IMG/VR virus record: IMGVR_UViG_3300017917_004653
Coordinates: 1 to 40,642 of that record
Source: a virus
Strand: one strand, 5' to 3'
DNA: 40,642 nucleotides
The stretch's first letter is position 1, and every line of letters begins with the position of its first letter. A program made the translations under genes and the position numbers. The notes under the pieces were generated by a model. It worked only from the letters and a program-made list of their open reading frames with translations, had not been told where the DNA came from and made no database searches. Below are positions 8,464 to 15,025 of the stretch, piece after piece.

Positions 8464-8530
8464 CAGTCAAGGTGGGATTCGAACCCATATTTACCAGTGT
8501 CTCCTATAGGCGTCGCACCGCAATTTGACT
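8464..8530 (-). tRNA. short, irregular tRNA-like gene
   Basis: The acceptor AGTCAAA pairs with CTTGACT (6 of 7), discriminator G, with T-arm TGGG-TTCGAAT-CCCA. Only about 34 nt lie between acceptor and V region, too few for normal D and anticodon arms (GCG/CGC D-like stem). The anticodon is not assignable. Possibly degenerate. Confidence 0.35.
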
Positions 8531-8539
8531 CTCTCGACC

Positions 8540-8672
8540 AGATCCAATTTTGTTTATCATCTCGGAGACTGGGAACTCCTGCACGTGTCTTCACCCACGG
8601 GGTGGCAGCTTTTCTCCTCGGTATTTTGGGACCGAGTGCCTGTTGAGCAACCATTGGCTACTAATGGTTTGG
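8540..8672 (-). ncRNA. structured RNA spacer
   Basis: Three clean hairpins lie between tRNA genes: AACCATT/AATGGTT (8649-8669), CTCGGT/ACCGAG (8617-8636) and GGAG/CTCC near 8560-8575. There is no coding potential. It is probably a folded element of the tRNA precursor; function unknown. Confidence 0.4.
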
Positions 8673-8744
8673 TAGCGGGTGCTGGAATCGAACCAGCGAT
8701 CTCTGGGTTATGAGCCCAGCGAGTTACCTCTTCTCCGACCCGCA
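8673..8744 (-). tRNA. tRNA-Met(CAU), initiator-like
   Basis: The anticodon arm is CTGGG-CTCATAA-CCCAG. The acceptor TGCGGGT pairs with ACCCGCT with a T-T mismatch at 1-72; an unpaired first position and G-C-rich anticodon stem are hallmarks of initiator tRNA. The T-arm is GCTGG-TTCGATT-CCAGC. CCA is not encoded. Confidence 0.85.
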
Positions 8745-8751
8745 ATGTTTA

Positions 8752-8839
8752 GAGACCACGGTAGGAATCGAACCTACTTTTTTGACTACATTAGGTTTTC
8801 CCAGTCTAATCACTTACCAAGCTGCTTAACCGGTGTCTC
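8752..8839 (-). tRNA. irregular class II-size tRNA-like gene (loop with GGG)
   Basis: The T-arm GTAGG-TTCGATT-CCTAC is clear and the ends GAGAC/GTCTC pair. TTAG/CTAA encloses an 11-nt loop containing CTGGGAA, which would be a Pro(GGG) anticodon. The V region is about 13 nt. At 88 nt it does not fit a normal tRNA-Pro; assignment uncertain. Confidence 0.4.
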
Positions 8840-8904
8840 GGGCAGTAATATTAAACCTGTAATCAATCCATTTTGTAATTGCTTACATACGTGGCCATTT
8901 GTTG

Positions 8905-8997
8905 CGGTGGTAGTTGGACTCGAACCAACAAAGTGAAATCCTCCAGGCGGTCGTTACTCCTAGAACCTCAGAGTTTCACTACCTCTAAAGTCCCGCC
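8905..8997 (-). tRNA. irregular tRNA-like gene
   Basis: The T-arm GTTGG-TTCGAGT-CCAAC and a D-like GAG/CTC arm are present. The acceptor strands GGCGGGA and TACCACC pair at only 5 of 7 positions. The segment between D-arm and V region is about 20 nt too long and contains GAGTAACG. Anticodon not assignable. Confidence 0.35.
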
Positions 8998-9039
8998 ATC
9001 CGATTAATCTCTGGCTTTACGACTAATACCACCAAATGG

Positions 9040-9112
9040 TAGCGGGGGTGGGAATCGAACCCACGACCTCCAGGTTATGAGCCTGGCGAGCTACCGCTGC
9101 TACTACCCCGCG
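9040..9112 (-). tRNA. tRNA-fMet(CAU), initiator type
   Basis: The acceptor CGCGGGG pairs with CCCCGCT with a C-T mismatch at 1-72. The anticodon arm is CCAGG-CTCATAA-CCTGG and the T-arm is GTGGG-TTCGATT-CCCAC. CCA is encoded at 9037-9039. The sequence is close to bacterial initiator tRNA. It is the first tRNA after the promoter at 9277-9308 and the leader RNA at 9125-9231. Confidence 0.92.
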
Positions 9113-9124
9113 ATGTATACTTTT

Positions 9125-9231
9125 AAGTCCAAGGAGGCCTCACCGTTCCTCTATGTGGTTGAGTTGTACTCTACTCTCAAGAGGAGAGACCATCATGTGC
9201 CGGCCTATTACTTGTTTACACTATTGGACTT
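9125..9231 (-). ncRNA. leader RNA closed by AAGTCCAA/TTGGACTT helix
   Basis: Perfect 8-bp complementarity between 9125-9132 and 9224-9231, with an inner AGGCC/GGCCT stem and a CTCT/AGAG hairpin. It lies between a CTCG-N11-TAnnTTTG promoter and the first tRNA, so it would form the 5' part of the tRNA transcript. No coding capacity; function unknown. Confidence 0.45.
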
Positions 9232-9276
9232 TTTGTTTTCAGTAATTCAAAGATCTTTTGTGTCTGATAATACGAC

Positions 9277-9308
9277 GCAAAGATAATGTTGTTTCACGAG
9301 ATAAAAAA
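9277..9308 (-). promoter_or_regulatory. promoter CTCG-N11-TATCTTTG
   Basis: On the minus strand a T-run, then CTCG (9300-9297), 11 nt, then TATCTTTGC. TAnnTTTG is the -7 box of Bacteroidota. It drives the 9231-7676 tRNA/ncRNA run. Confidence 0.7.
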
Positions 9309-9309
9309 A

Positions 9310-10299
9310 TTATTCTAGATTTTTTGATGTATCTATACTAATTTGAATTTGTTCAATTATTCTATATGGATCTGCATTTGCTGCAGGTCTTCTATCCTCT
9401 AGATATCCACGATGTTCGTCGAAAGTTGATTGTGGAATTCTAATAGAAGCTCCTCTGTCAGATATACCCCAAGTAAACCTATTGATATGTTGGGTTTCAT
9501 GAAGCCCAGTTAATCTTTGTTCGTTATCTGAGCCATAAGCATCGATATGATTACTTATTCTAAATGCAAATGCTTCAAATATTCTTTCAAAAACCATCCA
9601 ATCTTTAGATTCTCTCATTTCTTCTGTTGAGAAATTAGTATGAAGTCCTGATCCATTCCAATCACCTTTGAGAGGTTTTGGTCTATAATCAATCTCGACT
9701 CCAAAATCTTCTGCCGTTCTGTTCAAAAGATATCTGGCTATCCAAAGCTGATCTGCTGCATCTAAACCTTTACCGAAAATTTGAAATTCCCACTGGCCTA
9801 TTAAAACCTCTGCATTGATGCCAGTGATATCCAATCCAGCTTGCAAGCATAAATCCAGATGTGTTTCGACGAGATTGCGTCCTGCAACCTGGGAGTATCC
9901 AACCCCGCAGTAGTATTTTCCTTGTGGTGATTGTCCTGCGGAAAATCCAATAGGAACACCGTCCTTTGAAATTACGTACTCTTGCTCAAATCCCCACCAA
10001 TTCGAAGTGTTATTTGTTGCAATTCTTCTTGTGTTACTCTCGTGTGGTGATCCGTCGGGATTTAGAACCTCACATAAAACAAGAAATGCGTTTACCCTTG
10101 CCGGATCCATTACAATCTTAACCGGTTTTAGTAAGCAGTCAGATCTCTTCCCTTCCGCTTGTCTGGTTGATGATCCATCAAAACTCCAAATTGGTAATTT
10201 ATCTAACTCTGGTGGAATTTCTAAAATTTTAGTTTTAGATCTTAGATTTGGTTCAGGCTTATAACCATCCAACCAAATATACTCATACTTAAATTTCAT
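9310..10299 (-). CDS. glnA: glutamine synthetase, group II (GSII-type)
   Basis: 329 residues from the ATG at 10299 (MKFKYEYIWLDGYKPEP). The longer frame adds 16 residues without homology-like character. Recognisable GSII signatures are WSFDGSSTRQAEG, WWGFEQEYV, GQWEFQIFG, NGSGLHTNFST, RGASIRIPQ and LEDRRPAANADPYR, which supply the ATP, glutamate and metal sites. The enzyme makes glutamine from glutamate, ammonia and ATP in the cytoplasm. Length and order match the short GSII found in Bacteroidota. No catalytic motif seems lost. It is flanked by tRNA runs on both sides with nothing metabolic nearby, so it is an auxiliary metabolic gene, probably supporting amide nitrogen supply during infection. 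A host origin is likely. Confidence 0.93.
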   Translation of the reverse strand: MKFKYEYIWLDGYKPEPNLRSKTKILEIPPELDKLPIWSFDGSSTRQAEGKRSDCLLKPVKIVMDPARVNAFLVLCEVLNPDGSPHESNTRRIATNNTSNWWGFEQEYVISKDGVPIGFSAGQSPQGKYYCGVGYSQVAGRNLVETHLDLCLQAGLDITGINAEVLIGQWEFQIFGKGLDAADQLWIARYLLNRTAEDFGVEIDYRPKPLKGDWNGSGLHTNFSTEEMRESKDWMVFERIFEAFAFRISNHIDAYGSDNEQRLTGLHETQHINRFTWGISDRGASIRIPQSTFDEHRGYLEDRRPAANADPYRIIEQIQISIDTSKNLE

Positions 10300-10363
10300 A
10301 AAAAATCTTTTTGTTATATTATACATCGAAATGAAAAAAAGATTCAATTATGAAAGAATTTTG

Positions 10364-10437
10364 CCGAGATAGCGGGAATCGAACCCGCTTCGCACGCCGT
10401 GACAGGGCGGCATCCTTCGCCAGTGGACCTTACCTCG
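10364..10437 (-). tRNA. tRNA-Asp(GUC), second copy
   Basis: The acceptor CGAGGTA pairs with TATCTCG, discriminator G. The anticodon arm CCGCC-CTGTCAC-GGCGT has one mismatched pair at 27-43. The T-arm is GCGGG-TTCGATT-CCCGC. CCA is not encoded. Confidence 0.88.
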
Positions 10438-10447
10438 TTTATTATAG

Positions 10448-10519
10448 TACTCCCGACGAGAATCGAACTCGCGCTTTTAGGTTGAAAACCTAACGTCCTA
10501 ACCACTAGACGACGGGAGC
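10448..10519 (-). tRNA. tRNA-Glu(UUC), second copy
   Basis: The acceptor GCTCCCG pairs with CGGGAGT. The anticodon arm is TTAGG-TTTTCAA-CCTAA and the T-arm is GCGAG-TTCGATT-CTCGT. CCA is not encoded. Confidence 0.93.
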
Positions 10520-10525
10520 AAATGG

Positions 10526-10613
10526 CGGAGAGCAGTGGGATCGAACCACATCCAGCTTTCGCCGGACGTCTCGCTTAGCAGGCGGACCCAGTCACCGTTC
10601 TGGATTACTCTCC
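10526..10613 (-). tRNA. tRNA-Ser(GCU)
   Basis: Class II, 88 nt. The acceptor GGAGAGT pairs with GCTCTCC, discriminator G, CCA encoded. The anticodon loop is CTGCTAA, with a long variable arm (GTCCGGCGAAAGCTGGAT region). Confidence 0.9.
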
Positions 10614-10621
10614 TTATTTTG

Positions 10622-10694
10622 ATCCGACGACCGGATTCGAACCGGTGACCTCATCCCTACCAAGGATGCGCTCTACCAACTGAGCTACGAAGGA
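10622..10694 (-). tRNA. tRNA-Thr(GGU)
   Basis: The anticodon arm is CATCC-TTGGTAG-GGATG and the T-arm is ACCGG-TTCGAAT-CCGGT. The acceptor TCCTTCG pairs with CGTCGGA except at two central positions. CCA is not encoded. Confidence 0.88.
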
Positions 10695-10701
10695 ATGGTG
10701 G

Positions 10702-10775
10702 GGTGACGGACGGGATTCGAACCCGCGACCACTAGAATCACAATCTAGCGCTCTACCGACTGAGCTACCGCCACC
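10702..10775 (-). tRNA. tRNA-His(GUG)
   Basis: The acceptor GTGGCGG pairs with CCGTCAC, preceded by the extra 5' G (-1) opposite C73 that identifies tRNA-His. The anticodon arm is CTAGA-TTGTGAT-TCTAG. CCA is encoded. Confidence 0.93.
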
Positions 10776-10780
10776 ATTTT

Positions 10781-11182
10781 TTATTTACCAGTCTGATCAA
10801 ACTCTTCCTGTGTTGCTAATCTGAGAGGAACGAATAACGCAAAGCCGTCATCGTCTTCGAAGTGATTGCATTCATCTATACGAAAACCGAATTTGTATCT
10901 CCAATATTCGAAGACACCTTTGTCTGCTTTCCATTGTGCAATACTTGCTCTGCGATGTTCACCTAGATAATATTGTCCATCAACCAGATCCTTCTTAGGA
11001 ATTGCTCCAGCAGCGATGAGCTTTGGGATATAGTATTCTTGATACTCTTTATAATCTACTCGAGGAATAGCTGGTACATCTTCAGGTTTTTCAAACCTTG
11101 GTAGATTCTCCCAATGCTCTTTAATCAGTCTTTTTCTTTCTTCAATTTTGACTTTTAAATTCTCTAATTTGTCTTGTTCCAT
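10781..11182 (-). CDS. unknown cytoplasmic protein in tRNA array
   Basis: 133 residues, no signal peptide or membrane segment. The first 25 residues are a charged helix (KLENLKVKIEERKRLIKEHWE). The rest has a compact pattern with Trp and Tyr (YYIPKLIAAGAIPKKDL, YYLGEHRRASIAQWKAD, YWRYKFGFRIDECNHFEDDDGF). I do not recognise the family. It lies between tRNA-His and tRNA-Cys on the same strand with 5 nt to the tRNA on its 3' side, so it is expressed with the tRNA array. Confidence 0.75.
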   Translation of the reverse strand: MEQDKLENLKVKIEERKRLIKEHWENLPRFEKPEDVPAIPRVDYKEYQEYYIPKLIAAGAIPKKDLVDGQYYLGEHRRASIAQWKADKGVFEYWRYKFGFRIDECNHFEDDDGFALFVPLRLATQEEFDQTGK

Positions 11183-11197
11183 GACTTTTATTTTTGG

Positions 11198-11269
11198 AGG
11201 TACTAGTAGGAATCGAACCTACCTAACCCGCTTTGCAGGCGGGTGCCTAAGCCAATCGACCACAGTACC
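11198..11269 (-). tRNA. tRNA-Cys(GCA)
   Basis: The acceptor GGTACTG pairs with TAGTACC. The anticodon arm is CCCGC-CTGCAAA-GCGGG and the T-arm is GTAGG-TTCGATT-CCTAC. CCA is encoded. Confidence 0.93.
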
Positions 11270-11278
11270 GTTTGTTAG

Positions 11279-11362
11279 ATCCAGGTGTCGGATTCGAACC
11301 GACGATGGGATTACTCCGCTTGCTTACAAGGCAAGTGCAATCAACCGCTATGCGAACCTGGA
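11279..11362 (-). tRNA. tRNA with UGU anticodon (Thr?) and class II variable arm
   Basis: The acceptor TCCAGGT pairs perfectly with ACCTGGA. The anticodon arm is CTTGC-CTTGTAA-GCAAG (TGT, Thr). A variable arm GGA-GTAA-TCC makes it 84 nt, although tRNA-Thr is normally class I. CCA is not encoded. Confidence 0.8.
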
Positions 11363-11367
11363 ATGTG

Positions 11368-11454
11368 CGGAGAGTGAGGGATTCGAACCCCCGGCCAGAT
11401 TTCTCCAGCACACGCTTTCCAAGCGTGCTCCATAAACCACTCGGACAACTCTCC
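11368..11454 (-). tRNA. tRNA-Ser(GGA)
   Basis: Class II. The acceptor GGAGAGT pairs with ACTCTCC, discriminator G. The anticodon arm is CACGC-TTGGAAA-GCGTG, with a long variable arm. CCA is not encoded. Confidence 0.93.
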
Positions 11455-11568
11455 AGATAGGTTGGTGTTTAGAATCTTTCCTAGTTTCTTCGGTATAGGT
11501 ACCATCATGGGTTCCGTTAACTAATTCACCTTTATAACCCCATACGGAACAAGCAGGGTAACCTTTTG

Positions 11569-11656
11569 CGGAGAGGGTGGGATTCGAACCCACGGACCCC
11601 TTTCGAGGCCTCCGGTTTTCAAGACCGGTGCGATAGACCAACTCCGCCACCTCTCC
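11569..11656 (-). tRNA. tRNA-Ser(UGA)
   Basis: Class II. The acceptor GGAGAGG pairs with CCTCTCC, discriminator G. The anticodon arm is CCGGT-CTTGAAA-ACCGG and the T-arm is GTGGG-TTCGAAT-CCCAC. CCA is not encoded. Confidence 0.93.
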
Positions 11657-11694
11657 TTTCTGGCTTCCAATATGTCAAAGAACCCCTAAAATAA

Positions 11695-11728
11695 AAAAGG
11701 CCCCTTAGTTTTAGCTAAGGGGCCTTTT
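11695..11728 (-). terminator. bidirectional intrinsic terminator
   Basis: A 14-bp stem (AAAAGGCCCCTTAG with CTAAGGGGCCTTTT) around a 6-nt loop, with T-rich flanks in both directions. It ends the short transcript from the promoter at 11876-11910 before the tRNA-Ser gene. Confidence 0.85.
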
Positions 11729-11747
11729 AGATTTAAGTATTTATGTC

Positions 11748-11837
11748 TTATCTATCCCTTAGCAACGCACGAGTATCCTCATCACATGACGAAGTCGATG
11801 TGCTTGAACTTGTGGTTGTATGGAATAAATTTTTCAT
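11748..11837 (-). CDS. possible 29-residue peptide between promoter and terminator
   Basis: An ATG at 11837 opens a 29-codon frame (MKNLFHTTTSSSTSTSSCDE and nine more residues) that fills the interval between the promoter at 11876-11910 and the terminator at 11695-11728. It is Ser/Thr-rich with one Cys; no family recognised. A frame of this size can arise by chance, and the short transcript could instead act as a small RNA. Confidence 0.35.
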   Translation of the reverse strand: MKNLFHTTTSSSTSTSSCDEDTRALLRDR

Positions 11838-11875
11838 TTGCGAATTTATATATCTATCTGTTCCCTTATTTTTAT

Positions 11876-11910
11876 GCAAAAGTATAGGAAAGTTTCGAGG
11901 TAAAAAATAT
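11876..11910 (-). promoter_or_regulatory. promoter CTCG-N11-TACTTTTG
   Basis: On the minus strand a T-run, CTCG (11899-11896), exactly 11 nt, then TACTTTTGC. It would start a transcript of about 170 nt ending at the terminator at 11695-11728. Confidence 0.65.
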
Positions 11911-11913
11911 TTT

Positions 11914-12495
11914 TTAAAAATATTCAAGATTAATAGAAATTATCTCTGAATCTTCACATTTTTTAATTGTGTCTAGATCTAAATTTTGGTTAAAGAGTAT
12001 TGAGTTTAACTTGGAGTCTAAAGGAAGGTGATAACCCTTTTCTAAATATCTTTTAATTCTGTATCGAAAGAGTGTATCTATAAATATTGGTACTATTTGT
12101 TTATTTAAACAGTCCTGAAGTGTTCTTTGGTGCATCCATAGATTATTTCCATCTAATATAGCACAGTTGACTGTGAAGTCCGATTGTTTAACCCAATCTG
12201 AAGCTTTTTCTTTTACCTGCCATGCTATTATATCAAATTCTAGATTCAAAAAAGAGTATTGTCTACCCATTTCACTTTCACCTATAAGTCTAAATCCAAT
12301 TTCCTTAATTCTCTTCTCGAAATTATTCATGTCCGTATAATTTTTAAAGAAAAAATCATAATCTTTAATAACTTTACCAAAAGAAATAAAATCTCCAATA
12401 CATCCACCACCTATCATGAAAGGAACACCAACCAAATCTTGGAGTGGTTTAAATTGTTGCTTGATTCTTCTATATAAAAAAGATATTTCGTCCAT
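11914..12495 (-). CDS. nucleotidyltransferase-fold protein (poly(A) polymerase/CCA-enzyme head-like)
   Basis: 193 residues. Near residues 25-50, MIGGGCIGDFISFGKVIKDYDFFF fits the GG...D-x-D signature of pol-beta-type nucleotidyltransferases. SDFTVNCAILDGN followed by LQDCLNKQIVPI resembles the DFTINAL...DLKNKIIR block of the class II CCA-adding/poly(A) polymerase head. The usual C-terminal RNA-binding domains are missing and the protein is about half normal length. It could act on tRNA 3' ends, fitting the mixture of tRNAs with and without encoded CCA, or it may be a toxin-like or minimal nucleotidyltransferase. Function is inferred. Confidence 0.6.
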   Translation of the reverse strand: MDEISFLYRRIKQQFKPLQDLVGVPFMIGGGCIGDFISFGKVIKDYDFFFKNYTDMNNFEKRIKEIGFRLIGESEMGRQYSFLNLEFDIIAWQVKEKASDWVKQSDFTVNCAILDGNNLWMHQRTLQDCLNKQIVPIFIDTLFRYRIKRYLEKGYHLPLDSKLNSILFNQNLDLDTIKKCEDSEIISINLEYF

Positions 12496-12545
12496 TCAAT
12501 TATTTTATGATCAAAAAAAGATAAAATTTCATAGACAATAGGTCG

Positions 12546-14297
12546 TTATTCCCCATATTTTATAGCCCAAAGAATTGCGTTTCCTGTAAGATTCCTTAGA
12601 TTAACGTAACTCGGAATATATCCCAAATAAATGTTTATACCGACAAATCTAGAAGAACCTGTTGTACCTATTCCAACATAAGGCTGTCCTCCTGTTGTGT
12701 ATGATGCTATTTTTGTACTTCCTGGTTGTAGTGTTACAACGTTATTTAAAACTGTGGCTCCATTAGATATTGCAGTGTTTATCCCAGTAGTAATAGGATG
12801 AACGACATCGACGGTCATATTTCCATTTATGTTACTGCTCTGCGAGTTTCCTGTAAAAGGAGTTATAGTATAATCAAATCCACTAGGTCTCAAGTTCCAA
12901 AGGAATGTTCCAGTTACTAAATTACCACCCGATGCAACATAATTTTTCATGTTGGTTGAAAGAGCTGCAGCACCTGTCTGTGACGAGTTAGTGTAATAGA
13001 GAACAACGTTATAATTTTCTGTTGTTAAATTCGAACCTGTGTATGTTGTTCCTAGAGCTTGTGTTGATATCACATACCCAGTTAATCCCTGTGAAGCAAA
13101 TCTATTTCTTAATGCTGTAGCAACATTAAGAATTGAATTGGTGTCACCAGCGACCAGTAACTTCATATTTGTTGGTCCAGTTCCACCAGATGTCGTTGTT
13201 GTTGTGGTTGAACTTGTTGTCGTTGTACTTGATGTCGTGGTTGAAGTTGTCGTGGTTGAAGTTGTCGTGGTTGTTGTAGGAGGATAATACCTTAAAAGTA
13301 AAGCACTGTAATTTTGTAAAATCTCAGCCTCGCTCAAAGCTCTGTTATAGATCTGAACAACTGGAATTTCTCCGTTTATATAGTTTTGACTTGTCTCTGT
13401 TGAATCCCATCTTCTGGCTATTCTAATTCCAAGACCTGATGATTCAGCACTTCCTGCATAGCTAAAAGTTGTGTTGATCGATCCATTCACATACTGTCTA
13501 ATAGTAGATCCATCATAAGTTCCTGTGATGTTGTACCACACGTTGGTCGAAGGAGCAAATCCATCAGTAGTTCTCCATGCTCCATTAAAAAAACCAAAGC
13601 AAATATTTGCACTAGATGGGGATTTATTTAAACCAATACTAAAGTTTAATTTACTACTAAGATCATATAAATTAGTAACTATTGCTGCGGCACCTGCTGT
13701 AGTCGGTAGTGTATTAAATCTAACCCAACAACTAACAGTAAAATTCGAAAGTGTTCCTAGATCTGGAACTAATCCATACTGAAGCCCAGCAGATGAAAAA
13801 CTCAAACTTCCTTGGTTATTTGAAGTGTATGTTGGTCCGTTAATTAAATTTGCATTCTTGTTAGATCCAGATAGGTCAGTCCATCCGGTCCCACCCTTAG
13901 GAAATGATGCTGTAAAAGACGAGTCAAGTAAAAGGATAAGATCTGATGTGACTATAGATGGATAATCATAGTTAACTACGATCATTTGATTCTGAGTATT
14001 AATCCATGCTAAAGCACCTTGGATTGTATTTATACTTGGTGATTGTCCTTTAGAATTGGCTATTCTGATAGAAGTTGTGATCAACTCTTGGTCGTTCAGA
14101 GGCGAATAAACCGCTGGACCCTGTGTAGGTTTATTGATGTAAATAGTGTATCCGCTTGCTCCTGGGGTTAGACCACTCCACCATCCAGTTACATCGCTAG
14201 GAGGAAAAACTACATTTCCGTTAATACCTAGCCACATGTCGTTACTGCCGACTGCATCATAGATTCTTGTTGAACTGTATTTGATTGGATTTGGCAC
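12546..14297 (-). CDS. LamG-domain adhesin / virion surface protein
   Basis: 583 residues from a GTG at 14297. The N-terminal domain (1-115) contains DMWLGINGNVVFPPSDVTGWW. A LamG/concanavalin-like lectin domain follows at about 120-335 (LILLLDSSFTAS, WTDLSGSNKNANLINGP, FTVSCWVRF, WYNITGTYDGSTIRQYVNG, YNRALSEAEILQNY). A Thr/Ser-only linker is at about 340-370. The C-terminal alpha/beta domain (MKLLVAGDTNSILNVATALR, NYNVVLYYTNSS, PITTGI) resembles class I amidotransferase/ThuA-like folds. No signal peptide is present, consistent with a virion component such as a tail fibre or receptor-binding protein. A GATATATTTT box lies just upstream. Confidence 0.75.
   Translation of the reverse strand: MPNPIKYSSTRIYDAVGSNDMWLGINGNVVFPPSDVTGWWSGLTPGASGYTIYINKPTQGPAVYSPLNDQELITTSIRIANSKGQSPSINTIQGALAWINTQNQMIVVNYDYPSIVTSDLILLLDSSFTASFPKGGTGWTDLSGSNKNANLINGPTYTSNNQGSLSFSSAGLQYGLVPDLGTLSNFTVSCWVRFNTLPTTAGAAAIVTNLYDLSSKLNFSIGLNKSPSSANICFGFFNGAWRTTDGFAPSTNVWYNITGTYDGSTIRQYVNGSINTTFSYAGSAESSGLGIRIARRWDSTETSQNYINGEIPVVQIYNRALSEAEILQNYSALLLRYYPPTTTTTTSTTTTSTTTSSTTTTSSTTTTTTSGGTGPTNMKLLVAGDTNSILNVATALRNRFASQGLTGYVISTQALGTTYTGSNLTTENYNVVLYYTNSSQTGAAALSTNMKNYVASGGNLVTGTFLWNLRPSGFDYTITPFTGNSQSSNINGNMTVDVVHPITTGINTAISNGATVLNNVVTLQPGSTKIASYTTGGQPYVGIGTTGSSRFVGINIYLGYIPSYVNLRNLTGNAILWAIKYGE
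13190..13275 (-). repeat. Thr/Ser codon repeat encoding the interdomain linker
   Basis: Near-tandem ACC/ACA/TCA-type codons (plus-strand reading gttgtcgtggttgaa repeated) encode an uninterrupted Thr/Ser linker in the LamG protein. Such tracts are prone to length change. Confidence 0.8.
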
Positions 14298-14300
14298 CTA

Positions 14301-14310
14301 AAATATATCT
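14301..14310 (-). promoter_or_regulatory. late-promoter-like site (AGATATATTT)
   Basis: Lies 4-13 nt upstream of the GTG at 14297; a second GAATATATA copy is about 20 nt further upstream. Weaker match than the GGATATATA sites. Confidence 0.3.
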
Positions 14311-14347
14311 TTAATAGTATATATTCGGTTATATAAGTTCTAAGAAG

Positions 14348-14419
14348 TAGCTCCAAAAGGACTCGAACCCTTACTTCTTCGTCCGTAGCGAAACGTGCTA
14401 TCCATTACACAATGGAGCC
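14348..14419 (-). tRNA. tRNA-Arg(ACG)
   Basis: The acceptor GGCTCCA pairs with TGGAGCT. The anticodon arm is TTTCG-CTACGGA-CGAAG and the T-arm is AAGGG-TTCGAGT-CCTTT. CCA is not encoded. Confidence 0.9.
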
Positions 14420-14431
14420 TAATATATGTTG

Positions 14432-14571
14432 TGGGAAGTGGTGGATTCGAACCACCGGCATCTCGAAGTGAACGACATCTTTAAGGTTTTGTTTCAGACC
14501 CGTCTTTTTTAACTAACAAGAAGTGCGCTCCTGATCCAGACTCTAAACGTTACAGATCTTATCAACTTCCC
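14432..14571 (-). tRNA. tRNA-like gene with ~65-nt insertion
   Basis: The acceptor GGGAAGT pairs perfectly with ACTTCCC, discriminator A, and the T-arm GGTGG-TTCGAAT-CCACC is intact. About 100 nt lie between acceptor and T-arm instead of about 35, so 65 nt are extra. The segment just before the 3' part reads CGTTCACTTCG, similar to the GTTACTTCG junction of the 18-kb units. A CTGAAAC (Phe-like) loop sequence is inside. Decoding capacity is uncertain. Confidence 0.45.
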
Positions 14572-14575
14572 ATTG

Positions 14576-14677
14576 TGAACAAAAGAGGAATCGAACCCCT
14601 GCCTCCTTTCTGGATGTCCCGTCACATTTAAGTGTTAGTACGAGAACTTTAGAGTGCTACCACTACACTATTTGTTC
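14576..14677 (-). tRNA. tRNA-like gene with ~28-nt insertion (possibly Trp)
   Basis: The acceptor GAACAAA pairs with TTTGTTC, discriminator A. The D-arm is GTGTAGTGGTAGCAC and the T-arm is AGGGG-TTCGATT-CCTCT. At 102 nt it is too long for class I. ATCCAGA could be a Trp (CCA) anticodon loop, preceded by an inserted CAC/GTG hairpin. Confidence 0.45.
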
Positions 14678-15025
14678 ATAATATAGGTTACCGAAGTGAT
14701 AAAGAACATAGACTAAATCTAAAACTATGTCAAAATCAAAGACCCTCTCCTACGGCAAAGACAAAGAAAAAAACTAAGTCTCTTTTGTTAGCCAATTTTT
14801 CGTTCATGCGATAACCTGTCTAACTAGGAGTTCTATCTCAGTTTTAATTTTTGTAGGAAAGGCGGAATGATGATTATCCCCAAGGGAGATAAATTTTTGT
14901 AATATATTAATCATATATTTTCAGAAGAGCAGTAGCGTCTATCCGATAATATTAATCTTCATCACTCCGGATTAAATGAGATTAGAATCATCTTATGACT
15001 ATCTGAATCCCAACCCTAATTTTTT
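14678..15025 (-). other. 348-nt gap with hairpins, no gene seen
   Basis: No coding frame or tRNA. It contains ACATAG/CTATGT and ATCCG/CGGAT hairpins and an A/T-rich middle. It lies between the coiled-coil gene 15026-15943 and the tRNA-like genes, and could hold a non-coding RNA, but no closing helix stands out. Confidence 0.4.

Noticed and set aside
11454-11569. Protein-like open frame reading into tRNA-Ser
   Set aside because: It has no start codon of its own and continues through two tRNA genes; the interval also forms a GTTCCGT/ACGGAAC hairpin.
13039-13287. Plus-strand frame rich in Val opposite the LamG gene
   Set aside because: It is the mirror of the Thr/Ser linker codons and has no independent support.
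14432-14571. A tmRNA gene
   Set aside because: It has a tRNA-like 3' end, but at 140 nt it is far too short, with no tag reading frame and no tmRNA-type 5' sequence.
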